Assembly (NCBI GenBank): GCA_030429545.1
Contig: JAUIFF010000002.1
Location: 1-64,000 of the forward strand
DNA length: 64,000 nt
Source: Polyangia bacterium
GTDB taxonomy: Bacteria; Myxococcota_A; Polyangia; Nannocystales; Nannocystaceae
Reading direction: 5' to 3'
In this document: positions 1 to 8,868 of the stretch, in pieces
Numbering within the stretch: position 1 is the stretch's first letter
How the letters are laid out: each line of letters opens with the position of its first letter
Notes under the pieces: generated by a model
What the model was told of the DNA's origin: nothing
The model's database searches: none
The model's input: only the letters and a program-made list of their open reading frames with translations
Made by a program: the position numbers and the translations under genes

Positions 1-656
1 TCCGCAGGTGGTGTTTTACCCGTGGTATCGCCGTAGTAATCGCCAAAGTGGGGGGTGAGGACATCCAGGTCGAGCTCAAAACTGCCGTCAGGGAATGCAT
101 CAAACAGCACCAGGCGGCCGCGCTTGTGGGTTTTGTCGTTGTCGCGTTCGAGGTCTGGGGAGCCGAGCAGCTCGTCGAGCTCTGGGTCGCCCTCGCTTCG
201 CATCGTTGCTCGTAACAGTCCCTTGAGTGCCGAGCCAGGGATTCGCGGGACTCCTAATGTCGCGTGAAACGATAGGCTCGATTCGATGGTCGAGAGCCTT
301 GCGTAGTCGATGAGCAAGCGGCCTTCGACCCGCATGGGCAACCGCAAGTAGTAGGTGCCCTCCTTGCCAAACATGGCTTCGCAGCTTTGCGCTTGCCGGG
401 CCACGACCTCGCTGGCAGATCTGGAGCGCCAAGCAATAGGGCGGCCGAGCTTGCGTGCACAAAAAAATCTGCTGAGGATGTCGGTACGTGCCTCTGCTTT
501 GAGCTCAAACGAATCAGGAGCGAGTGGGAGGTATTTGTCGAGCCACAGCCCGAGGTTGTCCCCCTCGCGTGGGTGTGGCCTGTCTTTGAGGCAGTCCACG
601 ATGGCGTGTGGTAGTGGCTGTTTGTAGTCCGCAAGGTTTGTCGGTCGCCGTTTCAT
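1..656 (-). CDS. cmr6: Cmr6, type III-B CRISPR RAMP subunit (partial, 3' end beyond window)
   Basis: Reading the minus strand from 656 gives an uninterrupted frame that leaves the window at position 1, so the C-terminus is missing. It starts MKRRPTNLADYKQ and contains VPRIPGSALKGLLRA at about residues 135-149, the glycine/lysine loop typical of Cmr6 (family knowledge: IPGSSLKG). Cmr6 is a Cas7-like RAMP that caps the Cmr backbone near the 3' end of the guide. The start ATG (656-654) overlaps the cmr5 stop by four bases, so the two genes are translationally coupled. It is the last visible gene of the cas3-to-cmr6 run. Confidence 0.9.
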   Translation of the reverse strand, partial: MKRRPTNLADYKQPLPHAIVDCLKDRPHPREGDNLGLWLDKYLPLAPDSFELKAEARTDILSRFFCARKLGRPIAWRSRSASEVVARQAQSCEAMFGKEGTYYLRLPMRVEGRLLIDYARLSTIESSLSFHATLGVPRIPGSALKGLLRATMRSEGDPELDELLGSPDLERDNDKTHKRGRLVLFDAFPDGSFELDLDVLTPHFGDYYGDTTGKTPPA

Positions 657-1075
657 TCGTCGTCCTTTTCAAATAGGCCTTCGACAAAGCGCTTGAGCCA
701 TTCGGCGGTTTTGAGGAGCTCGTGGGTACAGCGGCGGTATTCGTCGGGTGTCAACTGCACGAGTGTTGTCATGATGTCGTCGCGGCGCCGTCGCGTGTAG
801 CTGCGGCTGAGGACGAGGTTTATTCGCTCGTCGAGTTGGCGGAGAAGAGACTCATGAGCCGTCGGTTCCTTTTTGGTTTTTGAGTATAAAAACGCCAGCG
901 ATTGGCCAAGCCCGTTGGTCTGGATCCGGGCCGGGAGTTTGCGAACTTGGGTTGCATACTCCTTGGCAAGTTTGCCTTGCTGGTGTTCGTCCCAGATCGC
1001 GGAGACTGCCCGCCACGCCCATTGGGCGCGCTCCGAGTGGGCTGTGTGAAGCTGGTTGGATGCACTTCGAGACAT
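653..1075 (-). CDS. cmr5: Cmr5, small helical subunit of type III-B effector
   Basis: A 140-aa, mainly helical, charged protein starting MSRSASNQLHTA and ending FEKDDE. Size, position between cmr4 and cmr6, and the pattern ERAQWAWRAVSAIWDE with a KLPARIQTNGLGQSLAF segment fit Cmr5, where a conserved TNGL-type motif marks the family. Cmr5 lines the inner filament of the Cmr complex. The ATG at 1075 lies two bases after the cmr4 stop. A longer frame from 1114 would overlap cmr4 and is less likely. Confidence 0.9.
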   Translation of the reverse strand: MSRSASNQLHTAHSERAQWAWRAVSAIWDEHQQGKLAKEYATQVRKLPARIQTNGLGQSLAFLYSKTKKEPTAHESLLRQLDERINLVLSRSYTRRRRDDIMTTLVQLTPDEYRRCTHELLKTAEWLKRFVEGLFEKDDE

Positions 1076-1077
1076 GT

Positions 1078-2061
1078 CTAGTTCTCCTTGGCTCCACACA
1101 GTTGCAGGGCACATAAGCCGCGGCCGATGGTGCGGTCTCCCCCGAGGAAGATTTTGGGCTTCAGCCCGTCTGCAAGGGCCTTGGCGAGGTTTTGTCGGGT
1201 TCGCTTGTCGCGTTTGCGGCTATCCCCGACCATTGTGAGTGACCACAGCAGGCTTTCGGCTGGTAGAGACTCTTCGGTCCACAGGGCTCCCTTGGCCACG
1301 GTCCCGGTCTCATCGTCGATGCGCACGCGGGTCACGACTTCGGTTGCATGCTTGGCCCAGTGTTTGAACTCGGTGTCGGGCAGGACGATAAGTTGGTCTT
1401 TGAGGCGGTTGCGCAGGGGTTCGTAGCTCGGCTCCTTTGGCAGTGCCTGCTTTAGGTCGTTGACCAGCGCCTCTCCAGCTTCGCGCGGGGCTGCTTGCGT
1501 GGTGTAGTGCGTGTCCTCCAAAATGACAGCACCATTGGGCGCAGCGATCACCGGTTTCTCACAAAAGCGCAGTGCCACGGGGGATTTGCTGCGGGGTTGC
1601 TCAGGAAGTTGTAGGTTCATCCATTTTGGGGGGGCGTGGCCGGCCAACACATGGTCACGGGCAAAACGCTCGAGGACCATCGGCGCGGTGACCCAGGCCC
1701 ATCCACCGTAGACGGTACGGACAGGCAGCAACAGTAGGCGCGCATCGGTCACAACCAGGGCACCCTGGAACTTTGGTTCCTCGGGCGCATCGGGTTTGGG
1801 CGGCGGAGGTCCAAACAGGTCCTGCTCGTCCTGCTTGTCCTGCTCGTCGCTGCTGTGCTTCTGGCCGCGGAAGACTTCACGCAAGGCACCCTTCACCGCC
1901 GACCCAGGCACGACCGGCAGTTCGCTCATGCGCTCGCGTTGAATCGGCAGGTCAATCGCGCCGAGGCCTTCGCCACAGCCAACGTGCAGTGGTGTCTCGG
2001 TATAAAAAAACAGGAGTGCCCCCAAGCCGAGGGGATTTTGAGTGGAGGTGGATGTTGTCAT
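1078..2061 (-). CDS. cmr4: Cmr4, Cas7-type backbone RAMP and target-RNA nuclease subunit
   Basis: 327 aa. N-terminal RAMP signature LFFYTETPLHVGCGEGLGAID is followed by VVPGSAVKGALREVF, the Cmr4 G-x-S-x-K-G-A-L-R loop. Cmr4 polymerises along the guide RNA and cuts bound target RNA at 6-nt intervals using a loop aspartate. The ATG overlaps the cmr3 stop by four bases. The C-terminus has the Gly-rich FLGGDRTIGRGLC element common in RAMPs. Confidence 0.93.
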   Translation of the reverse strand: MTTSTSTQNPLGLGALLFFYTETPLHVGCGEGLGAIDLPIQRERMSELPVVPGSAVKGALREVFRGQKHSSDEQDKQDEQDLFGPPPPKPDAPEEPKFQGALVVTDARLLLLPVRTVYGGWAWVTAPMVLERFARDHVLAGHAPPKWMNLQLPEQPRSKSPVALRFCEKPVIAAPNGAVILEDTHYTTQAAPREAGEALVNDLKQALPKEPSYEPLRNRLKDQLIVLPDTEFKHWAKHATEVVTRVRIDDETGTVAKGALWTEESLPAESLLWSLTMVGDSRKRDKRTRQNLAKALADGLKPKIFLGGDRTIGRGLCALQLCGAKEN

Positions 2062-3296
2062 GGTTGCTTTTGTGGGTAGGGCAGGAGGGTCTGTACACCG
2101 TAGCCGGCGCAGCGCAGGTGGCCGTGGTCTACTCCGCGTTTTTTGTTTGCGTCTACAATTTTTTTCGTGATTTCGCCGGCATCGAGACCTGCTTTAAAAA
2201 ACAGGATAGAGCCGGGGGCCATGGCCGAGACGAGTGGGCGGGGGCCGCGTTTTTTGCCGCGAAAGTTAAAGCCACCGAGCTGGAGGGTTTTTCCCAGGGC
2301 CATGGTCAGGTCGAGGCTTGTATGTTGTGGATCGACAAGCGATGGGGTGAGGCACCAGGATTTAAGTGCTGTGTTGCCCTGCTTTGCATCCTCAAAAACC
2401 GGGACCAGTGGCTGATTGTGCCGCACACAAACCCGTGCAAGGTGGCCCTTGCCGCCCAGTCGCACCGTGGTGCCGTCGATGGCCGATAGAAGTTTGGTGA
2501 GCCTGGACAAATGGGGGGAGTTTGCGGCCAGTGAGAGCTCGACTGCAAATCCGTAGTGTTGGGCTAGGCGCCAGGTCTCGACGGTAAACAGCATCGAATC
2601 TTCGACCGAGCGAGGGTCGGGGCCGTTGTCCGCCCGTGCCATGGAAATGCCGGTACGCCGCTCCTTGACCAACACGCTTTCTTCGGGGATCGCCATGTCG
2701 GGCTCCCCGGCGTTTTTTTGGAGAGAAAGGGTGGCCTTCCCCGCAGCCGATGCCTGTGCATATGCATGGGATCCGTGGCGCGTCAACAGGTAGCGCTGCT
2801 TGGACGGTTTTTTGGGTTTTTGCCCTCCTTGTCGCTTTGGGAGAGAGCCATCCAGGGTGGCGAGGCTGTTGCCGTTCCATCGCAGGCCATTGGCGCGTTG
2901 GGAAGGCACAACAAAATGGGCTGTCGGAGCCTTCGCAGCACTTTCAGATTGTTGCGGGAGTTCGACGTCGAGGTCTTGGGGCCAGGGGTATAGCGGTTCG
3001 ATGCGTTGCGCAGGTCGACAGGACGCCAGGAGGGGGCCCGCAAGTTGCAAGCTTCCGTGGGAGTCGGCATCTCCGAGCAGGTCGCGGTCTCCTGGGGTGA
3101 GGTTGCGAAATGGGTCCTTGCTATTAAAGCGGACCCCAGCGGCCTGAAACAACGCGCTACGGAGGGCACCAAAAAACACCGATGGTAATGGGAACTGGGA
3201 GCGTGCCAAAAAGTGCTGACCGGCCATAAACGGGCGGGGGTCGCGAAACACGAGGACATCGAGGGGCTCAAAAAACAGTGAGGCAATCGGGGGCAT
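2058..3296 (-). CDS. cmr3: Cmr3, Cas5-type RAMP subunit
   Basis: 412 aa from the start MPPIASLFFEPLDVLVFRDPRPF. The FRDPRPF motif followed by FPLPSVFFGALRSAL is characteristic of Cmr3, the Cas5-like subunit that holds the 5' tag of the crRNA and contacts Cmr2. The start ATG (3296-3294) shares its A with the cmr2 stop codon (TGATG), so coupled translation is expected. An upstream extension to 3413 exists but lies inside cmr2. The gene carries one copy of the dispersed motif TGYANNTRCA (2757-2766). Confidence 0.92.
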   Translation of the reverse strand: MPPIASLFFEPLDVLVFRDPRPFMAGQHFLARSQFPLPSVFFGALRSALFQAAGVRFNSKDPFRNLTPGDRDLLGDADSHGSLQLAGPLLASCRPAQRIEPLYPWPQDLDVELPQQSESAAKAPTAHFVVPSQRANGLRWNGNSLATLDGSLPKRQGGQKPKKPSKQRYLLTRHGSHAYAQASAAGKATLSLQKNAGEPDMAIPEESVLVKERRTGISMARADNGPDPRSVEDSMLFTVETWRLAQHYGFAVELSLAANSPHLSRLTKLLSAIDGTTVRLGGKGHLARVCVRHNQPLVPVFEDAKQGNTALKSWCLTPSLVDPQHTSLDLTMALGKTLQLGGFNFRGKKRGPRPLVSAMAPGSILFFKAGLDAGEITKKIVDANKKRGVDHGHLRCAGYGVQTLLPYPQKQP

Positions 3297-5782
3297 CAGA
3301 CGACCTCCGTTGGGGTGGGGAGGGCTTGTTCGAGAATTGGGTCGTGCTCGCGAGCGAGAAATCGCAGTAGTTTGACTGCTGCGAGCAGTTGCTCGACGGT
3401 CGCCGGTGTGCACAGCTCAAGTAGATCGCTTGCAAGTGAGCCAATGGGGCGCTCGACGAGCTCGACACGGCGACCAAAAAGGTGAATGGCGACACGTGAT
3501 TCGATAGCTTTTCTCGCCTCTTTTTCGTTGTCGAACCCCGCGAGAAGCCGGAGCTCGCGTTCGAGAGACTCAAGTGTATTGAAGCGTATCGCAGATCCAT
3601 CACGAACTTGTGGATTGCTGAGGAGCTTGGGTAAAAGCCACTTTCCGCTGTAGTGTGTGACTGCACCTGAACGCCGGGCAACAGTTACGACGAGCCTGTC
3701 TCGCCCCTCTTCTTTGGCGCGTGACTCTGCATTTCGAGAAAGTGCCAACGCGCGACTCAGCGGCGTACGCCAGTGGGTAATGGCAACACCTGCACTCAAC
3801 GTGACTTTGTCCCCAAGCCCGTCGAGCGCACGAAAGCGCTTACAAAGTGCATCGAGACAGCGCCAAACAGTTGCGAGTGGGACAAATGCAAGGATATCGT
3901 CGCCGCCGCTGTAAATCACCCGCCCGAGGTTGTCGTTTTCGACAATGGTATATAGCGGTTCGCTCGCCAAAAAGCTCTGTCTCCGCGAAATTTCGCGGTG
4001 GAGCGCAGGCGTGATCACGCGGCGTTCATTTTTGAGGCGTTTATCGAAAAACGAGTTGGTCAGCGTTTTGGGGTGGGTACCATCGAGCCACTTGCCCATG
4101 CGGTCAACATCGATGGTCAACACGGCGTAGTAGGGCGTGACGTGGGGTTTACTTTTGTCTTCGCCTAGTGATTGAAGCAATCGTTGCAATTGCCGTTGTA
4201 GGTCCTTGAGGGGGGCGAGTGCTTCAAGGGGGCGTTCATTGGCCGAGAGGTCATGGTCACGCAGCGCCGTGTCGGGTTGATACGAAGTTTCGTAGTACCA
4301 GGTCCCGTCTAAGTCTAGGTGGCTGTCTGTTCGCTTGGGCCCGTCAAGGCCCGGCAGGAGGTTGCCTGGGGGTGTAAAACCCAAGGTTTTCTCTTGAAAA
4401 AACTTGAGTTGTTTCCACCATGTTTGCGTGTCGGCTCCCGCTTGCTCGAGTGCACGCCGAAGCGGTGCTGTCGCGATGCTCGCGACCGAAGGAAAGCGCA
4501 GGAGTATCTGCTTGGTAGGACCTAGCAACTCGCTCTGGGTGCCAAAATACCAGCGATGGGCAAACCGCTTGGTCAGGCAGACAGCGCAAAGCTCTTCGCC
4601 AACACGTAGATGAAGCGACTCCGTTTCGCCACTGTCCGATTGACCATTATTGCCGGATTTCCGAAACGCCTTGCGTAGTTCTTCCCAGGCATTCTTTTTG
4701 TGTGCGACTTTTTTGTGTGCGACCTGCTCCCGGCGACCACATTGCGTACACTTGGTTTCTCTGTTATCTGGGTGTTCCGGCTTTGGGTAGTGGGTCAGCC
4801 GACGACGTTGCGTGGTTAAGTCCAGACGAACCCGTTCAAACATCGACTGATAGGTGGCGTCGTGTTCATCCCACGGCTGAAACGTGATGTCCATCTCGAG
4901 GTGGTTGTTGATTTGCTGGTCGAACCCCGAGGCGGGTTTAAAACCCTTTGTTGCAAGCCCAGCTTTGACCGACGCGGCAGCACATTGCCAAGCCTCATCA
5001 ACGGCCTCGGCGGCATCTTGTGCGAGCTTCTTTAGCCGATTGTGTGGGACAATCGCCATAAACCGGTTGGGGAGAGAGGCCCGTAGCTTTTTGACGGAGT
5101 CTGTGCGCTGGGTATAAAGTGGCAGAGAAGATAGGTCGGGGTAGACAATCGCATCGGGGCCAATTGTATGTGCAATCGAGAGAATCGCTTGATAGGCTAG
5201 GTACGCGATGAGGTACGAGCCAAGCGACAGGTCGGTTGTCCGGCGTGCGCTGGCAATAAAGCTTTGGACAGGCCCGACGTGAAAGTGTAGTAACACCGCC
5301 TTGTCGCCATTGCTTCGTGCCCCAAAAATTGCTGCAGTCGTCGATTGGTGCGACAAGATACTATGGTCGTTGAAACACGCATCACCCGGTGTATGTGCAA
5401 GACTGGGGTCGGACATGTGCGTAAGCCACAAAAGGCGGTACACATCGGCCGGGTTGTTCGCGGTTTTTGCCTCCTCGTATAGGTGTTTGAGGTGGGATGC
5501 CCAGGACGTGTTCGATACTCGGCTGGGAATCGGCTCCCCTGATAGTGGGTGAACAAGTGGTCCCGAACCACCTTCAAGCGGCTGGTGCTCACCTGTGTGG
5601 GCCCGGCTTGCATCGGTGCGAGCACGCTTGTAGGAGTGCCATTGCTGCTCGTCCCAGGCGACGTTGAGACCCACACGGCCGAGCATGTTCGCGAGTTGTT
5701 TGCCTCGTTCATCACCGGCGTGAGCACCGGGCGGGAGGAGTAAAGCAAAGGCCTTATCAGCCCAATTTTTTTCATTGGTCAT
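3296..5782 (-). CDS. cmr2: Cmr2 (Cas10), HD-less type III-B signature subunit
   Basis: 828 aa from ATG 5782. The cyclase-type palm motif GGDD is present (YSGGDDILAF, about residue 625), preceded by a first palm domain with TIDVDRMGKWLDG. A zinc-binding pair CTQC (about 345) and CAVC (about 398) is visible. The N-terminus reads WADKAFALLLPPG where active Cmr2 proteins carry an HDPP-type motif, so the HD nuclease appears lost. By family knowledge GGDD Cas10 makes cyclic oligoadenylates on target RNA binding. That would call for a CARF effector, none of which is in this window. It starts 14 bp after the cmr1 stop. Confidence 0.95.
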   Translation of the reverse strand: MTNEKNWADKAFALLLPPGAHAGDERGKQLANMLGRVGLNVAWDEQQWHSYKRARTDASRAHTGEHQPLEGGSGPLVHPLSGEPIPSRVSNTSWASHLKHLYEEAKTANNPADVYRLLWLTHMSDPSLAHTPGDACFNDHSILSHQSTTAAIFGARSNGDKAVLLHFHVGPVQSFIASARRTTDLSLGSYLIAYLAYQAILSIAHTIGPDAIVYPDLSSLPLYTQRTDSVKKLRASLPNRFMAIVPHNRLKKLAQDAAEAVDEAWQCAAASVKAGLATKGFKPASGFDQQINNHLEMDITFQPWDEHDATYQSMFERVRLDLTTQRRRLTHYPKPEHPDNRETKCTQCGRREQVAHKKVAHKKNAWEELRKAFRKSGNNGQSDSGETESLHLRVGEELCAVCLTKRFAHRWYFGTQSELLGPTKQILLRFPSVASIATAPLRRALEQAGADTQTWWKQLKFFQEKTLGFTPPGNLLPGLDGPKRTDSHLDLDGTWYYETSYQPDTALRDHDLSANERPLEALAPLKDLQRQLQRLLQSLGEDKSKPHVTPYYAVLTIDVDRMGKWLDGTHPKTLTNSFFDKRLKNERRVITPALHREISRRQSFLASEPLYTIVENDNLGRVIYSGGDDILAFVPLATVWRCLDALCKRFRALDGLGDKVTLSAGVAITHWRTPLSRALALSRNAESRAKEEGRDRLVVTVARRSGAVTHYSGKWLLPKLLSNPQVRDGSAIRFNTLESLERELRLLAGFDNEKEARKAIESRVAIHLFGRRVELVERPIGSLASDLLELCTPATVEQLLAAVKLLRFLAREHDPILEQALPTPTEVV

Positions 5783-5796
5783 ATTGTGAGCCCGTA

Positions 5797-7101
5797 CTAG
5801 CGGTGATTGCGGGGACGGCGGCGACGCGTATTCGCGGAGTTGGAAGGCGGTGGTTGGCTTACTGCCCACTCGATGAAATCGCGAATAAGGTTTTCCGACG
5901 GTGCTGGTGTCGTGCCATTGCTGTGTTTGTTGGCGAGGTCACAACCCTGCAACGGAGGCGCAGTTTGTTTGCCTGCGAGGTTGATAAGCGCAATGCCATA
6001 GTTGTTGGCGGCGAGTCGGAACACGCGAAAGAGGAGGGGCGAGGCGAGGCGGTCAGACTTCCCACTCTTTGGCTTTGGCCGGAATGATGTGCGCTTGCCT
6101 CCGAGCGTACGAAAATAGAACGGGAGCGGCAGTCCAAACGCGGCTCGTCCGACATGGCGAGGTGGCCGGTTGCGCTTGAGCGACTCCTTGACTTCAAAGT
6201 AGTCGGCAAGCGGGGGTTGCTTGCGGTTGTTTCGCTGGAGTGTTGAGCGGAAGTTGCGAAACAGGGAGCCGGCATGCTCGAGGGCATCGAGGCCGGTTTT
6301 GTAGGTGTGGCGAAGGCCCCGAAGGTGGGCGATGCCGTCGAGCGAGCGGATGGATGGATGGGGTTTGCCCCCGTGGTCTGCGAGTTGTGCTTTGCCGAGC
6401 CCCTCGCTGTTGAGGAAGGTATTCATGGCCTCTTGGGCACGGCCGATCCCTTGGCCCAGAGATGCTAGGTATTGGTCGGGAGTTGCGTGGAGCTTGAGCA
6501 GGTCATTCCACTTGTCGATCGTTGCGGACTGCTGGCTGGCGCGAAAGGATTTGATCCAAACGCTGCCATACCCCCGCCGCGAGCGTGCTCCGAGCCCACC
6601 CAAGGCCGCCCAAGTCCAGAGCGTTGCACATGCAAGATCGAGGTAGATTGTTTCTTTGCCGGTTTTGGTTTTCAAGACACATTCAAATGTGATGTTGCTG
6701 CCGGCAGGGATGCACTGTGGAGGACGGTCTCGGTCTTCAAACAATCCGTAGCCCAAATACCGCTGACCGGGGTTTCGGTTTCTGTCAGGGGGCGACATCG
6801 TCTCTGGGTCTTTTGAGACTTTGGGGGGAAGCACGATAACCGAGGAGCGTTCCGATGTGTTGCCAAACAGTTTGGCCTCGGCTTTGGCGAGTGCTTTGAC
6901 CATCCTGTTGCCTCCGCGATCTTGCTGCTCGGGCCACATCCACGATGCGGCAATGGCTCGAAACCAGTACCGCCAAACGCCGCGCAGGCTGGCAGGGCGC
7001 AGTGGCATGATGCGGTCGACTTTTCGCGGCTGAGCCCCTCCCAAAAATAGGGGGGTGAGCACCTCGATGTTGACGGTGAGTTTGGTTTTGGAGCGGTGCA
7101 C
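5797..7101 (-). CDS. cmr1: Cmr1, Cas7-type RAMP of type III-B complex
   Basis: 434 aa, GTG start at 7101. It has the Cmr1 N-terminal pattern LTPLFLGGAQPRKVDRI, then LRPASLRGVWRYWFRA, matching the family F-x-GG and R-x-x-S-x-x-G-x-R-W-W-R signatures. Cmr1 binds the 3' region of the crRNA/target duplex. A glycine loop GLGARSRRGYGSVW follows near residue 172. There is no clear Shine-Dalgarno before the GTG. The gene begins 111 bp after csb2, so it may have its own promoter or be part of one long cas transcript. Confidence 0.92.
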   Translation of the reverse strand: MHRSKTKLTVNIEVLTPLFLGGAQPRKVDRIMPLRPASLRGVWRYWFRAIAASWMWPEQQDRGGNRMVKALAKAEAKLFGNTSERSSVIVLPPKVSKDPETMSPPDRNRNPGQRYLGYGLFEDRDRPPQCIPAGSNITFECVLKTKTGKETIYLDLACATLWTWAALGGLGARSRRGYGSVWIKSFRASQQSATIDKWNDLLKLHATPDQYLASLGQGIGRAQEAMNTFLNSEGLGKAQLADHGGKPHPSIRSLDGIAHLRGLRHTYKTGLDALEHAGSLFRNFRSTLQRNNRKQPPLADYFEVKESLKRNRPPRHVGRAAFGLPLPFYFRTLGGKRTSFRPKPKSGKSDRLASPLLFRVFRLAANNYGIALINLAGKQTAPPLQGCDLANKHSNGTTPAPSENLIRDFIEWAVSQPPPSNSANTRRRRPRNHR

Positions 7102-7212
7102 GGTTTTTCGATTGGAGTTGGCGCGTTTTTGTTACCACAGAGTTAGTCGCGGTGGGGCGAAGAACGATCAATCTGGATGTTTTTTCGGAACCTTGCGAAG
7201 TACGGGTCGCTT

Positions 7213-8853
7213 CTACTCCACCTCAGCCACAAACAAACCCAACCCAAAATGCGAAGCATACCCAAGCGCCACCGGGCCCTCGACTTCCTCCGCAAAATGC
7301 AATCGCAAACTCCAGGGGGTTGTATTTGGTGGCCTGGGAGTTGTACTTTTCTTACTTTGTCGGTCTTTCATCCTACGCCGCACAAACCCCAAAAAATCAC
7401 TTGCGCGTGCATCTAAAACCTCGACCCGCACAGCGGTCTCGATACCTCGCCAGCGCAGCTCCTGCTCTACAAGCTTTTGCAGCTCGCGCTCGACATTCTT
7501 GCACTTGAGATAGTGCGCCGCCACATACGGCGTAAAGCTTGTCCACACCGCACCTTTCCCCGCAAACCGATTTGTATCGTCAATGCCTATCGCCTGCTGT
7601 AACGTCTCTCGCTCGCCAAACCCCGCAGGTGTGACAAACAGGGCTCCTGGGTCACGGCCTCCCTCGGTCTTTCGCTTGCGGTCGTAGTCGTTACCTCGGC
7701 GGCCGGGGATGTAGTGAATCCGGTCGAGTTGTCGCAGTACATGGCGATCGGTTTGGCTAAATCCGCGGGGGGCGTATAGCAGCACTCGGTTGACTTGAGT
7801 TCGACCTGAGCGGGTATCTGGCAGCGGTAGGTAGTGGATGTGTCCGTGGTCGCCGGTCGACTTTTCTCGGTCTTTTGTTTGGCCTGTCAACGTCTCCGAG
7901 CTTTGCTCGCCGAGGGTTTTGACGATTTTGCTGTGCAACCGTTCGGCGAGGGGGAGGCACTCGTAAAGCAGTGGTAACACCTCGGCTTGGCTGGTGTCGG
8001 AGTGGAGTGTGAGCAGTCCAAACGTCGGGTTTGGTTTGGTTTGCGGGGCTTTCTGATGGGGGCGGGGTTGTGGTTTTGGGGCCAGGGCGGCCAGTGGTCT
8101 TGTATAGACAACGTAGCGTGAGCCCGGGGGCTGACTCCATTTGTGTTTATGCAACCATCCGGTCCGGGCGAGCAGGCAGTCGACGAGGTCTGTCGGATAG
8201 CGGCCGTCGACATTGGCGGCTGCTTTTTTCGAGAGTTTCTTGCCGGCGATCTCGGTCGAGGTTTGGAGGTCGTGGGCGACGGCCTCTTCCCGCCACTTTC
8301 TGTAGGTTTGCTGAGCGATCGGGGCGAGTAGCGTAAATTGCTCTCCGCCGGGGTTGGGTGGTGCTCCCTCGGGTGTCGGGGTACAGTTACTTGCAAGTGC
8401 ATCATAATCGACCACGCTCGCGTCGACCCAGGCTTCGGCCCGCCCGAGGTAGCCCATGTTGGTGCACAGGTTTTTTAGGACATCGAGTGCGTGGGCCGAG
8501 AGCTCGGCGGGCCAGTGTACAAGCAACGGGTCGTCGGGCGAGAGCCGGATGAATGCATCTAAGACCCGTGCTGTCTTGCCGCGTACGGGCATATAGTGAC
8601 GGGTGTGGGCGGTGTTGACTTGGGTCGGGAGCTGGTAGCTCGGCAGTGTGGTCGCCAGCTTTTCGACAATTTCCCGGGCACCCCCCGGGATGTCGTCTTC
8701 GCGCCAGCCGAGTTTGGTAAACCCTGTGCACAGCAAAGCTCGCAGGATTCGCCAGGGCGACGGGGGCCATTCGACATGGCCTTCATTGACGTGGTTGCCC
8801 CACGGGGTGGCGTGGTAGCGGCCCGCGAGAAAGCGAAAGGCAAGGGTCGGCAT
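7213..8853 (-). CDS. csb2: Csb2 (Cas5-Cas6 fusion) of type I-G CRISPR-Cas
   Basis: 546 aa. The N-terminus LAFRFLAGRYHATPWGNHVNEGHVEWPPSPWRIL is the hallmark of Csb2/GSU0054 proteins. The C-terminus has the Cas6-like Gly-rich loop LGYASHFGLGLF. In type I-G this protein combines the Cas5 role (5' handle binding) with the Cas6 role (pre-crRNA cleavage). It starts 15 bp after csb1. No separate cas6 is seen, so it may also supply guides to the downstream Cmr complex (inference). Confidence 0.93.
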   Translation of the reverse strand: MPTLAFRFLAGRYHATPWGNHVNEGHVEWPPSPWRILRALLCTGFTKLGWREDDIPGGAREIVEKLATTLPSYQLPTQVNTAHTRHYMPVRGKTARVLDAFIRLSPDDPLLVHWPAELSAHALDVLKNLCTNMGYLGRAEAWVDASVVDYDALASNCTPTPEGAPPNPGGEQFTLLAPIAQQTYRKWREEAVAHDLQTSTEIAGKKLSKKAAANVDGRYPTDLVDCLLARTGWLHKHKWSQPPGSRYVVYTRPLAALAPKPQPRPHQKAPQTKPNPTFGLLTLHSDTSQAEVLPLLYECLPLAERLHSKIVKTLGEQSSETLTGQTKDREKSTGDHGHIHYLPLPDTRSGRTQVNRVLLYAPRGFSQTDRHVLRQLDRIHYIPGRRGNDYDRKRKTEGGRDPGALFVTPAGFGERETLQQAIGIDDTNRFAGKGAVWTSFTPYVAAHYLKCKNVERELQKLVEQELRWRGIETAVRVEVLDARASDFLGFVRRRMKDRQSKKSTTPRPPNTTPWSLRLHFAEEVEGPVALGYASHFGLGLFVAEVE

Positions 8854-8868
8854 CGGCTCGCTCCGGCG

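Noticed and set aside
1773..2489. 238-aa plus-strand frame across cmr3/cmr4
   Set aside because: Antisense shadow of two clear cmr genes.
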